64,000 nt of DNA from Phymatolithon calcareum. Lineage: Eukaryota; Rhodophyta; Florideophyceae; Hapalidiales. The notes below the pieces were generated by a model, which saw only the letters and a list, made by a program, of their open reading frames with translations, was not told the origin of the DNA and made no database searches. This document shows, piece after piece, positions 42,345 to 50,683 of the stretch. The position numbers and the translations under genes were made by a program. The stretch spans positions 1,488,001-1,552,000 of the forward strand of contig OZ345362.1 in the NCBI GenBank assembly GCA_977006965.1. The letters run 5' to 3'. Numbering within the stretch: position 1 is the first letter of the stretch; every line of letters begins with the position of its first letter.

Positions 42345-43090
42345 AACTGGCCGAAATATTTTCGGCCACCTAATTTTTCAGCGATTTTATCCCGCGAACT
42401 TGTAAGAGGGAATTGGCAATTGTGCACTCTTTTGTCTTGTCCGAGTTATTCTCATGCGAGGAAAACTAGCAACTCTGCGAGTGACCGGGGGTCTCTACCC
42501 TTGTCTGCGGTACTGCTTATCTCACAGATTTACATGAATTCTTTTTAGAGTGTCGCATACTTCTTAGCATATACCAATTCCCGTGTCACCGAAATAGCCA
42601 TTGATGTCTGTGTGTGGTGTTCACATTCCTCCTTGTCCTCACGATTTTTGAAAAAGTAACGAGTCATCATTTACCAATTGCCGCAGACTTGTGGATGTTT
42701 CCTTACGGTAGTACGGCTCGGCACAGAGCACTTTGGGGAGCAACTTTATCAAATATTTATTCCTAGATACTCGCTGGAGATGCAGTGACTGTATGTGGCG
42801 GAGTTCGATAGAAAAGTGCCGAAATGTTTTACTTTTCAAACTAACAGTAGTGTCTCTCACGGGGGAGGTCCATTTCACTCGAAGGTGACTCAGTCGAAAG
42901 CTCTTATTGACGGTGACAGGACAAGGGCCTGGGAATAAATACCCATTCCCGCTGTTGTACTGTACGTGTACATAGGGCAGCGTCTGTTATTTCAGTAGAG
43001 CCTATACTAATGTCGTTAAAACTTAACCGTAGGGACGTAGACATGAACACGACTCAAGCCTTAGCTAATGGTCTTGGCAACGTTGCCAGT
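42345..43090. other. Intergenic, no supported gene
   Basis: Downstream of the transporter only short frames are present. A TACTGTAC motif occurs at about 42957-42966. Confidence 0.45.
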
Positions 43091-43093
43091 TAG

Positions 43094-43540
43094 CCGACAG
43101 GTATACCCAGATGCCGCACGTGCGCAAGACAGTCTCTGGTCGATTTCGCTGAGTGCTTGTTTACCTGGTTCGATCCCAGTTTCAAATTCGTCCTCGAGAC
43201 ACAATCTGAAGATCGGAATTATCCGTCGGGAAAACTCAAAGAAGATGTAGCGAGCCCTCCTCTCCTAGGTAGCGACGATGTCCCTAGCCTTGGCAACCCG
43301 TCCGCATTCAACAATGCGTCGGGTGAGGCAGCGGATGGGGCAAACGACGTACCAAAGTTGTTCCACTTTCTCCATGGATGGATTTGCCGGCAACCTGCGC
43401 GGGAAGCCGTATCATATCATTCGCGCAAGAGGTGTTACTCCTTCATGATAAGACCTTTTGTGCCACGCCAATGTGGTGGCTTAAAAGATAGTGTAGCCAG
43501 TACAACAGACGACACAGATGTGCAACACCTTAACCATTAA
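43094..43540 (+). CDS. Hypothetical ORF without ATG, possibly an exon or remnant
   Basis: Open for 148 codons from a TAG at 43091. Segments include RQSLVDFAECLFTWFDPSFK, FVLETQSEDRNYPSGKLKED, PPLLGSDDVPSLGNPSAFNN and KLFHFLHGWICRQPAREAVS, ending STTDDTDVQHLNH. Composition is coding-like but there is no ATG in the first two thirds and no known motif. It could be the 3' exon of a spliced gene or part of a mobile element. Confidence 0.35.
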   Translation, partial: PTGIPRCRTCARQSLVDFAECLFTWFDPSFKFVLETQSEDRNYPSGKLKEDVASPPLLGSDDVPSLGNPSAFNNASGEAADGANDVPKLFHFLHGWICRQPAREAVSYHSRKRCYSFMIRPFVPRQCGGLKDSVASTTDDTDVQHLNH

Positions 43541-44163
43541 ATCTCCTGCTAGGGTTTCATCTGCACAGCCTTAAAGATTTGTGTTGAAGAAGTGCCGACT
43601 ACCTTCTTAGGACATGCGGATTCCCGCCAATCTTGGCCATTCACTGGGAATAGATCTTTTCAAGGGGCTGCAAGAGTTACTGTTCCACGTCTAGCTGCGC
43701 CTACTCACGATTCGTCTGGGTACATGTCGAGAAGTTACATACAACAATAAGGAGCAGAGGCAGAAAGTCTTGAGGTCTCCGGCGTTTCGAAGCGCTGGCG
43801 ATGCCGTAGCAATTTAGCTGCCATGACTCTCATCTCAGGACCTGTCTTGAGACAGGCTGGTGCGTGGCATGAAGGCTACCACGCGCGATTCTCAGCTGGT
43901 GACGCTGGACAGTACATCCCTCCTTTTTTAATTTCGACGAACAGACGGGCAAGACTTCGCAGTTGCTTACTCATCGTGACACTTCTGAGTACCTCATACA
44001 TAGTGGTGGGACGTACCTTAATTGGCCACGGGTTCTGGTCCGCTACAAAGTAAAGTCAAACAAGAGTAAAGACTTCCAATGTCAACACGAGGTATTACGC
44101 AGCTGTTCCGACAAAGTTTTCAAATTTACAAGCATTACAGTATAATGTACAAGATGCAAAGAG

Positions 44164-45345
44164 TTACTGAATATTATCCCGAAAGAAGCGACCAAATCCC
44201 GTCAGCTTATGGAACAAGCCAGTGGCCGAGTTCGAGAGATCCGTGTACTGGTTTACGGCGTCTCCAGCACCCGCGGCTTCGACGGCGCTGTCGATTGCGG
44301 TTGATTTAAGAGGATCAAAGAGATAATTGCTGGCAACATCGCCCACAACTACAAGCACAGAAAAGAGAGGCGCAAAAACAAGTCAGTGATCCACAATGAT
44401 TTTCATCTCGTTTCGAAAGGGTTGCTGCAATTCTAGAAGAAGCAACATACCACTGGATCCCACCTGCATGATGCCGAAAACGGCAGCGAGCACAAGCGAG
44501 CAATCCACGCCGGGTGCAACGTCGATGGTACTCTCGGAACCGCTTCCAAGCGCGGCCGTCATCAGCAGTGCTTTCGAGGTTTTCGCCATGACGGCTATGA
44601 GCTGTTCGTCCTTATTATAGAACGAGAAAGTGCGACCCATGAGATCTGCAGAAACCTTGTACACTTCGTCGCTAGATTCCCCGCCGCAAATTTCGAAATT
44701 GTCGCGCATTGACATGGAGGAGAGTTTCCCAATTTTCGCAACGTTAAACCGCACGTCGTCTCCCTTCTTCACCAGTTGTCGGCCATGCACTGCCATTCCA
44801 ACAAAAAACACAGTCCCGTCCGGTCAGCCGTGAAACACGCATAATGCTGTGGCAAGATTGAGAGGTACATACTTGTCCTGGTTTTCGGTCTAATTTTGAA
44901 GCTATGGAAGCCGAATCCGTGCGCAGTGACGTCACAGAAACTCTCCCACTCGCCGCCCGCGACCTTGTAACGATCGTCCTGGGTAGATAGCAGAACGGTG
45001 TGAGAATTGGGCAAAAGTGGATTTTGAACTTTCCAATGGGCGCGTAAATGAGAATACACGTACCGTGTTGGTGAGACCGAGAGGATCGGCGGCATCGTAG
45101 GGATTCTTCCCAGGGTGATGGGAATTCAGGACGAGTCTTCCGGAGGGGACGTCGAAAATTCGGACATCATCACGCGACATATGAGCCTTCTTCAAGAGGA
45201 AGCGCTTTGTCTCTTGGAAGTAGACCTTGTCAAACTCAATTCCGCTGCCGCGCTTCTGTGGCACGAGTACAGGCGCAGGATCGCCCACAGCAACTTGCAT
45301 TGCGACCAGCGGGTCGTTTGCCATACGCTTCATCTCATCCGTCAT
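44164..45345 (-). CDS. LURP-one-related (tubby C-terminal-like) protein, four exons
   Basis: Four minus-strand exons join in frame: 45345-45064, 44978-44873, 44789-44451 and 44348-44164, giving 303 residues. All three introns start GTACGT or GTATGT and end AG (85, 83, 102 nt), and phases agree at every junction. The protein begins MTDEMKRMANDPLVAMQVAV. It continues YFQETKRFLLKKAHM, VRIFDVPSGRLVLNSHHPGK (the beta-strand start typical of LOR proteins), WESFCDVTAHGFGFHSFKIR, ADLMGRTFSFYNKDEQLIAV and DVAPGVDCSLVLAAVFGIMQ. The last block is the hallmark C-terminal helix of LURP-one-related domains. A ~60-residue tail (VVGDVASNYLFDPLKSTAID) follows. Relatives adopt a tubby-like barrel with a central helix. 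Plant LURP1 acts in defence, but the role here is unknown. The gene looks intact. Confidence 0.85.
44349..44450 (-). other. LURP-one gene intron 3 (102 nt)
   Basis: Donor AGTG|GTATGT, acceptor GTGCTTGTAG|TTGTGGG with a pyrimidine-rich stretch. Frame continues QVGSS|VVGDVASN. Confidence 0.85.
44790..44872 (-). other. LURP-one gene intron 2 (83 nt)
   Basis: Donor ACAA|GTATGT, acceptor AATGGCAG|TGCATGG. Splicing joins A|TG into an internal Met codon and keeps frame. The acceptor has a T-rich tract (TTTTTTG) upstream. Confidence 0.78.
44979..45063 (-). other. LURP-one gene intron 1 (85 nt)
   Basis: Donor ACG|GTACGT after LTNT, acceptor CTACCCAG before GACGATCGT. Phase 0. Confidence 0.88.
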
Positions 45346-45419
45346 GATGACGCCTTTGTTCGCCGCTTCAGCTCTCGGAGTTGAAAATCGTGGGTGCGTT
45401 AAGGCGTAAAGTGTGCTTG

Positions 45420-46115
45420 AAGTATGCGCTACTGTAGAGGTGGCGGCGGTCTATCCAAGAGTCCCCTGCGCTGTCAAAAAATGATGCAATATAGGATTGA
45501 GGGCCGAAGTTTCATACATTGCACTGTATTTGATAGCGAGGGACAGTATCTCAATTCTCAATCCCTCAATCTTTGGCCCATTGTGCAGAGTGCTCTTCAT
45601 GGCTCCCAGAGCCAGCATCGCAGTATCAATTGTACAGTATCATAGCTGCCAGGTTTCCTGTGCATCAAGTCCAGAAAACACGGAATGTTTGCCATCAGGG
45701 ACAGTAGTCGTTTGGAATTTTCCCACCCACGAGTAACATGGCAATTGTAAACTTGACTGCACATGAGGAAAATGAGATCTACGAAGGTATCAGAAACGGG
45801 GATTTCAAAAGACAAGCTTTCGCCAAAAATAGGTGTCTTTTCTACAATACGACTAGTCGAAATTCTAGTTTTGTTCTATTCTGTCATGGTCCAGCAGGCA
45901 GCCGGCGAACGACATCTGACAAGTGCTGACTATTAGTCACACAAGAGGCCACACACAGCGCCAGGCACATTTCCTCCCTTCAAATGCCTGCCGGATCGAG
46001 TATATCGAGGATCTTGAGCTGCACATTTATTCAGCACTTCTAATTAGTATTTCACTGAATGACCAACCAGATACATTTGCAACGCAACTGAAGAGAACCT
46101 CTCTCGACTTCATCC
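45420..46115. other. Intergenic upstream of the LURP-one gene, no supported gene
   Basis: The promoter of the minus-strand LURP-one gene should lie in the first few hundred bases. The rest shows only short frames. Confidence 0.4.
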
Positions 46116-46119
46116 TGCC

Positions 46120-46350
46120 CGCAAGAGACCAAGGATGGAATTGGCTTGGAGACATACTACGCATGGAAGAGCACCGTATGGTTCGCCAGGTGCTACTGCA
46201 GTGTGTCAAACCAGTCTCGGAATCATTCTTTTGCGACGTTCTCACCTTAAACATTCTAACAGCTCCCAACCTCGCAAAGAATAGGATAGAGCAGACGAAA
46301 ATTAGGCCGTCGGAGCGCTGCTGATCTTAGCTAGGGGAAATGCAGAAGAC
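46120..46350 (+). mobile_element. LINE-B C-terminal fragment
   Basis: The frame reads PARDQGWNWLGDILRMEEHR, MVRQVLLQCVKPVSESFFCD, then LAKNRIEQTKIRPSERC and a stop. This is the same protein end as at 6690-6970 and 13545-13795. An additional 3'-end motif (GCTAGCCTCTTCGGGGAA with an ATCATCATC tail) lies 200 bp downstream at 46550-46590 and may belong to another copy. Confidence 0.7.
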
Positions 46351-46549
46351 AATATATAGATCAGAGCGCCGCAGAAGGCAAATAGAATGCTACTATAAGT
46401 GCTAGGCTCGACCGCAACATAATGCTACAGTGCGCACCCAGAACATACTCATCTTTCCTTGGCGATATTCCAAACCAAGATATCGAATCGGCTTTGACAA
46501 ACGCTTCCGACCTCAGAAAATGGAATTAAATGAAGCCTTCTAGACGTGC

Positions 46550-46590
46550 TAGCCTCTTCGGGGAATAAAGAAATCATCATCATCCTGCTA
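46550..46590 (+). repeat. LINE-B-type 3' terminus with (ATC)n tail
   Basis: GCTAGCCTC-TTCG-GGGGAA-type stem followed by AATAAAGAAATCATCATCATC. This mirrors the CTAGCCCC-GGGGAA stem and simple-repeat tail of the other LINE-B copies but with a different repeat unit. Confidence 0.5.
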
Positions 46591-46999
46591 TTATTCCGCT
46601 TTCGGAGAGTAAAACTCCCAGGTACCTCACATCCATCACTTGGTACAGAGATTTTTTCCCGGTTGACAGTATTGTCTCGTTTCCCCTCGGTTTCCACAAG
46701 TTTGCTTTCTCATCTTTTCGTGTTCCAGATCACATCGCAGTCTTCTCCCCTTGATGTTACAATATCAACCACGGCTTGCTGCTACCGGATTCTCTGTCGT
46801 CAGGTGGACGCCGTCAGCGAGGTGCACCCTCGATACCTCTGCCATTTCTAACGGTATGTCGCTCGCTCTACGAACTCATCCTTGAAAAAGAAAATAGCAA
46901 GTGGCGACCTGGGTAACTCTTCTGCTCATCAATAGTCAGGATTTTCTTGGATCTCCAATAGTGGATATTCAAGATGGCTTCGTGAAGGCTTAAGCCACC
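46591..46999. other. No supported gene
   Basis: Only short frames lie between the LINE-B terminus and the palindrome. Confidence 0.4.
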
Positions 47000-47036
47000 C
47001 CTTGCAAAAGGTGCCCAGTGGGCACCTTTTGCAAGG
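47000..47036. repeat. Near-perfect 37-bp palindrome (18-bp arms, 1-nt centre)
   Basis: CCTTGCAAAAGGTGCCCA, centre G, TGGGCACCTTTTGCAAGG. The arms are exact. It lies 64 bp from a LINE-A insertion but outside its duplication. Confidence 0.9.
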
Positions 47037-47099
47037 CGTGGCGTTTTCTCCCACTCGCTGCCTTCACAGACTTTTTTAACATAGCACGGTACTTCGATG

Positions 47100-47579
47100 C
47101 ACCGCTGTCTGTTTTTTTTCCTTTCAAGTTTATTTAAAAGCCCCACAGACTTCCGAAGATATGGGCAAGGCTTCCTCTGATGCTACCTACCTTTGTGCAG
47201 CTCACGAAACGTCCACCAGAATGGCGGACGGGAAAACTCAGGACTCAACGTTGTCCCATCTCAGTCCTCTACGGGATTGTTGGTGCTTGGACTCGACCAC
47301 TTTTTGCCTTGCATTCTGCGGATTAATACAGGCCTTCTTCGTTCTCCATGCGTTCTATGAGTGTCTTGCTAAGTAGCAAGAGCTCATCTAGCGCCTTTTC
47401 TGTTTCCAGTCGTTTCTCTCCTTCCAGTTCGTACCCTGCTAGCGTGCGTTCAAGGGTCTCCATATGCTCTCTGGCTCTTGTGCCGAATTCTTCAGTCATA
47501 CTTGTTGTTGACACCTGTGGGAACCTGCCACAGGCATACTGCAGCGCGAGTTGTCTGTGCTTCACCACCGCTGTCTGTT
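47100..47579 (-). mobile_element. LINE-A 5'-truncated insertion with 14-bp TSD
   Basis: CACCGCTGTCTGTT at 47100-47113 and 47566-47579 brackets a 452-bp minus-orientation copy. It has a poly(A) tail on the element strand, the 3' untranslated part, and the open C-terminal frame (VKHRQLALQYACGRFPQVST, ERTLAGYELEGEKRLETEKA, ending MENEEGLY). It is nearly identical to 20653-21182, so both are recent. Confidence 0.94.
47323..47568 (-). CDS. LINE-A ORF2 C-terminal fragment
   Basis: The frame is intact from the truncation point to its stop, differing at seven of 81 residues from the 20723-20968 fragment. The apparent first codons come partly from the target site. It is part of the LINE-A insertion and not an independent gene. 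Confidence 0.7.
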   Translation of the reverse strand: MVKHRQLALQYACGRFPQVSTTSMTEEFGTRAREHMETLERTLAGYELEGEKRLETEKALDELLLLSKTLIERMENEEGLY

Positions 47580-47649
47580 GTTCTATTTCTCATAGGATCG
47601 CTGTTTCATTGGATTTCTGTCTTCCAGGGAAGGGATGATTTTTCTAGAT

Positions 47650-48270
47650 GAACAGATCAATAGGTATTGACTATAGCGTTCTCAATGATTTTGCGCGTGT
47701 GACCGTGGAGCAACAGCCGTCTGGAGTAGATGGGGATCATGATTTCCCGTCTTCGTCTCGTTTTACACAGTGAGGCCGGCGAGAATAGGTAAGCTATTGT
47801 ACAGTATCTGAAAGAGACAAGTTGTTGAAGTGGGTTGTCGCGGCATGCGAGAACGAGTAGAAGAAGGAGCTCTTTTCCAGAGTTGCGCACATGGCGGGTG
47901 CGGAGGCAGCTTTGATGTACAGCAATGGAGAAAAGTGAGCTACGGGACCCCTTTAGTGATGATGTTCGACTATGAGAGCCTCAGTCTGAACATGCGATGC
48001 AGACACATTAAATTTTGTACCCTGTCGTGGACACCGCTTTAAGTCATGAGGTGACGGACAGCAAAGTGAATTTGCATTGATTGTAAATTGAAGAGCACCT
48101 GTGATTAGAGAGATGCTGTTGCGACATTCGTTTTGTCGAAAACACCCCGGTTCCGTACTGCGTTTCGAATCCCTAGCGCTTTACAGTACGAAAACCGCAA
48201 CGGCTGTTACGCCGAGAATTCCTTTCATTTGTTCAGTGGCATTACTTCCACACATAATTTCTGACCAACC
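47650..48270. other. Intergenic 3' of PurF, no supported gene
   Basis: No repeat or gene was recognised. This is where the minus-strand PurF transcript should end. Confidence 0.4.
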
Positions 48271-48276
48271 AAAACT

Positions 48277-49836
48277 TTACACCGTCGAAACTTCCCTCGA
48301 CAACTCCTTTTCCAGTTCCGGCGACAACACAGGATACTTTCCACTGAAGCACGCATCGCAATACGTAGGTGCCTCGTCCGCCAGGAACTCATTCAGCGTC
48401 TCAAGTGGTAAGAAGTGCAGTGAGTCAGCGCCAATGTACTCACACACACGCTCTGTAGCGTTCCCTTTTCGCATTTTGTAAGATATCAGCATTTCACGAA
48501 TGGGTGTGTCAACCCCATAATAGCAACTGCCCATAATGGGAGGACAAGCGATGCGGACATGCACTTCGCGTGCGCCAGCCTCCCGCAACATTTGCACAAT
48601 CTTTTTAGAAGTAGTGCCGCGAACAATAGAGTCATCAATGACGATAATCGATTTGTTTTCGATGAGTGATTTCACGCACGAAAGTTTCAGTCGTACCCCA
48701 ATATCCCGCTTATTCTGAGTAGGTTCAATGAACGTACGCCCCACATAATGACTTCGCATAATCGCCTGCTGGAAGGGAACACCGGATGCGTGAGCGAAAC
48801 CAAGCGCTGCAGGTACGCCGGACTCCGGCACAGCCACAACAGCGTCTGCGACTGGGATCGGTGCTGTTTGAGCAAGTAACTCACCAAAGCGGAAGCGCGA
48901 GAGATAGACGGAGCGTGAGAAGACAACACTGTTCGGACGGGAGAAATATATGTGCTCGAAGACACAGGCGTGTCGACGTACAGGGGGAAAGGGAAACATT
49001 GATGTCATAGTACCGTCCATGTCTACAATGACCATTTCACCCGGCTCCACTTCACGAACATACTGCGCATGCACGATGTCAAGCGCGCACGTCTCGGACG
49101 CAAAGACGAGTCCCGGTTTTCCAAGTTCGTCACCATCGACCTCTCCAAGAACGAGCGGTCGAAATCCGTACGGATCACGTACAGCAATGAGCTTATCTTT
49201 CGTGAGAAGGAGCAATGAGTATGCGCCCTGCACACGTCCTAGAGCATCAGCAGCTTTTCTCGCGACACCGGCGGTAGATCCTACAGAGGTAGCCATAAGA
49301 TGGAGAATAACCTCTGTATCGCTGGACGTGGAGAAAATCGACCCCCTTGTCTCGAGCTCTTTTCGCAAAGCGTCAGCATTTGTCAAATTTCCGTTATGTG
49401 CTATGGCCACCTGACCCTCGCGAAAGTGCGCGCGAAAAGGCTGCACATTGCGAACGTTCTTCTCCCCAGCTGTAGAGTATCTGTTGTGTGCGATTGCACC
49501 GGTACCCGTGAGGTCGAAAGAAGCATTGAAAACCTCAGATACAAGTCCGAGCCCCTTGTGCTCGCGAAGGAGGTCGCTCCCATCGGACACTACCATGCCG
49601 GCACCTTCCTGTCCCCGATGTTGCAGCGCGTGTAATGCGTAGTATGCGAGAGCAGGGGCTGAGGGATGACCCCATACGCCGACAACCCCGCATTCCTCGT
49701 GAAAAGCCATTCGCGGGGTGATGACACGGCGCACTGTGCGTCGTGGAGCACAGGAGGGGATGCACGGATGACGACGACGCAGGTGCAGGCGAAGACTTTG
49801 GCCGCCCGGACAGGGCACAAAGGCAGCAGCCATCAT
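48277..49836 (-). CDS. purF: Amidophosphoribosyltransferase (glutamine PRPP amidotransferase), organelle-targeted
   Basis: From the Met-Met start at 49836 the protein has 519 residues. The frame upstream is open but has no better ATG. Residues 1-~45 are Arg/Ala/Pro-rich with almost no acids (HLRRRHPCIPSCAPRRTVRR), like a plastid transit peptide. The mature part starts near MAFHEECGVVGVWGH, whose Cys is the glutaminase nucleophile. HALQHRGQEGAGM, IAHNRYSTAG and HNGNLTN are glutaminase-domain motifs. The PRTase domain has the PRPP loop VIDDSIVRGTTSKK. CFEH-like, GSCYYG and YCDACFSGKYPV cysteines indicate the [4Fe-4S] (Bacillus/plant) type. It catalyses the first committed step of purine synthesis, PRPP plus glutamine to phosphoribosylamine. 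Length and motifs are complete in one exon. It is divergent from the P5CR gene. Confidence 0.96.
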   Translation of the reverse strand: MMAAAFVPCPGGQSLRLHLRRRHPCIPSCAPRRTVRRVITPRMAFHEECGVVGVWGHPSAPALAYYALHALQHRGQEGAGMVVSDGSDLLREHKGLGLVSEVFNASFDLTGTGAIAHNRYSTAGEKNVRNVQPFRAHFREGQVAIAHNGNLTNADALRKELETRGSIFSTSSDTEVILHLMATSVGSTAGVARKAADALGRVQGAYSLLLLTKDKLIAVRDPYGFRPLVLGEVDGDELGKPGLVFASETCALDIVHAQYVREVEPGEMVIVDMDGTMTSMFPFPPVRRHACVFEHIYFSRPNSVVFSRSVYLSRFRFGELLAQTAPIPVADAVVAVPESGVPAALGFAHASGVPFQQAIMRSHYVGRTFIEPTQNKRDIGVRLKLSCVKSLIENKSIIVIDDSIVRGTTSKKIVQMLREAGAREVHVRIACPPIMGSCYYGVDTPIREMLISYKMRKGNATERVCEYIGADSLHFLPLETLNEFLADEAPTYCDACFSGKYPVLSPELEKELSREVSTV

Positions 49837-50128
49837 GGTTGCCGTTATTGTGGTACGCTTTCCCGGCCTTGCGGCGGGCTCGGAAGCCGAGGAGGGACTT
49901 CGAATTTGCTGACGATACTTTATCTGTATGACGAAAAGAGCACAAACACGGTCGTGGTGCGGATTCGGACCACAGGTTATATAGATCTGAGATGCAAGAA
50001 TCGCGGCCAATGAGAAGGCGCCGCGTCACTAGCATTCTAGAGTGGAGCTCAAGCTGCAGGTGGTTTTCTTTTTCCAGTGGATAGATGATTCATGTAGCTA
50101 ACCTCGACCTTCCAGCAAGCGTTATAAA

Positions 50129-50202
50129 GCCGCTTTAGCTCAGTTGGTTAGAGCGCTTCCTTCGTAAGGTAGAGGTCGCGAGTTCGAATCTCGCATGCGG
50201 CT
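50129..50202 (+). tRNA. trnT-CGU: tRNA-Thr (anticodon CGU)
   Basis: 74 nt fold into a cloverleaf. The acceptor GCCGCTT pairs with ATGCGGC. The D arm is GCTC/GAGC, the anticodon stem CTTCC/GGTAG holds loop TTCGTAA (anticodon CGT, read ACG Thr), and the T arm GCGAG-TTCGAAT-CTCGC is perfect. There is one mismatch in the acceptor stem (T6-T67) and one in the anticodon stem (T29-T41). The A box (TAGCTCAGTTGG) and B box (GTTCGAATC) are present and a TTTT terminator follows at 50208-50211. CCA is not encoded, as in eukaryotes. No intron is present. It lies between the divergent PurF and P5CR genes. Confidence 0.9.
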
Positions 50203-50205
50203 CGT

Positions 50206-50213
50206 ATCTTTTA
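50206..50213 (+). terminator. RNA polymerase III terminator of tRNA-Thr
   Basis: TTTT run at 50208-50211, six bases after the mature tRNA end. Confidence 0.65.
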
Positions 50214-50515
50214 GGTTTTCCTTCTGTGGAACAGCCTTGCCCAACGAATACATGATTTTGTCTTTGCCAAGCTATTTCAAGCCTTTACGTAAAGCAGAGA
50301 CTCTTGGATATTTTCGAGATTGTCGCGGGTCAATTGCGCGCATCATTGGGGTTCTACACCTGCCTTTCGTCTCAACCACACTTAGATCTGCCATTCACAA
50401 TTGAGTATTTTCCAGGGTTCCACCATGAATTTCCTTTTTTCATACGCATCGTAGCCTCCTTCATGAGCGCATCCAGAGCCCCATCGATCTCTCCCTTCTC
50501 GTTGGCAGGCAGAGC

Positions 50516-50683
50516 ATGCACGTGCACACTTTTACAGCTTGTCATCCAGTCGCAATCTTCCCGTCACTCGCATACCGCGTCTCGAAACACGCTTTGGTCC
50601 TCCCTCCCGCCCCGATCAACACACTGATCCACCGCGCCTCAACCCGCCACGCAACCTTTGTGCTGCAACGAGCACCGTTGACA
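50516..50683 (+). other. Possible alternative N-terminal presequence of P5CR
   Basis: In-frame extension MHVHTFTACHPVAIFPSLAY... to the ATG at 50684. It is rich in His, Ala, Ser, Thr, Leu and Arg and contains no Asp or Glu over 56 residues. It could be 5' leader or an organelle-targeting peptide used when translation starts at 50516. Confidence 0.4.

Noticed and set aside
43155-43190. Second possible tRNA T arm (CTGGTTCGATCCCAG)
   Set aside because: No D arm, anticodon arm or acceptor stem can be formed around it; most likely chance.
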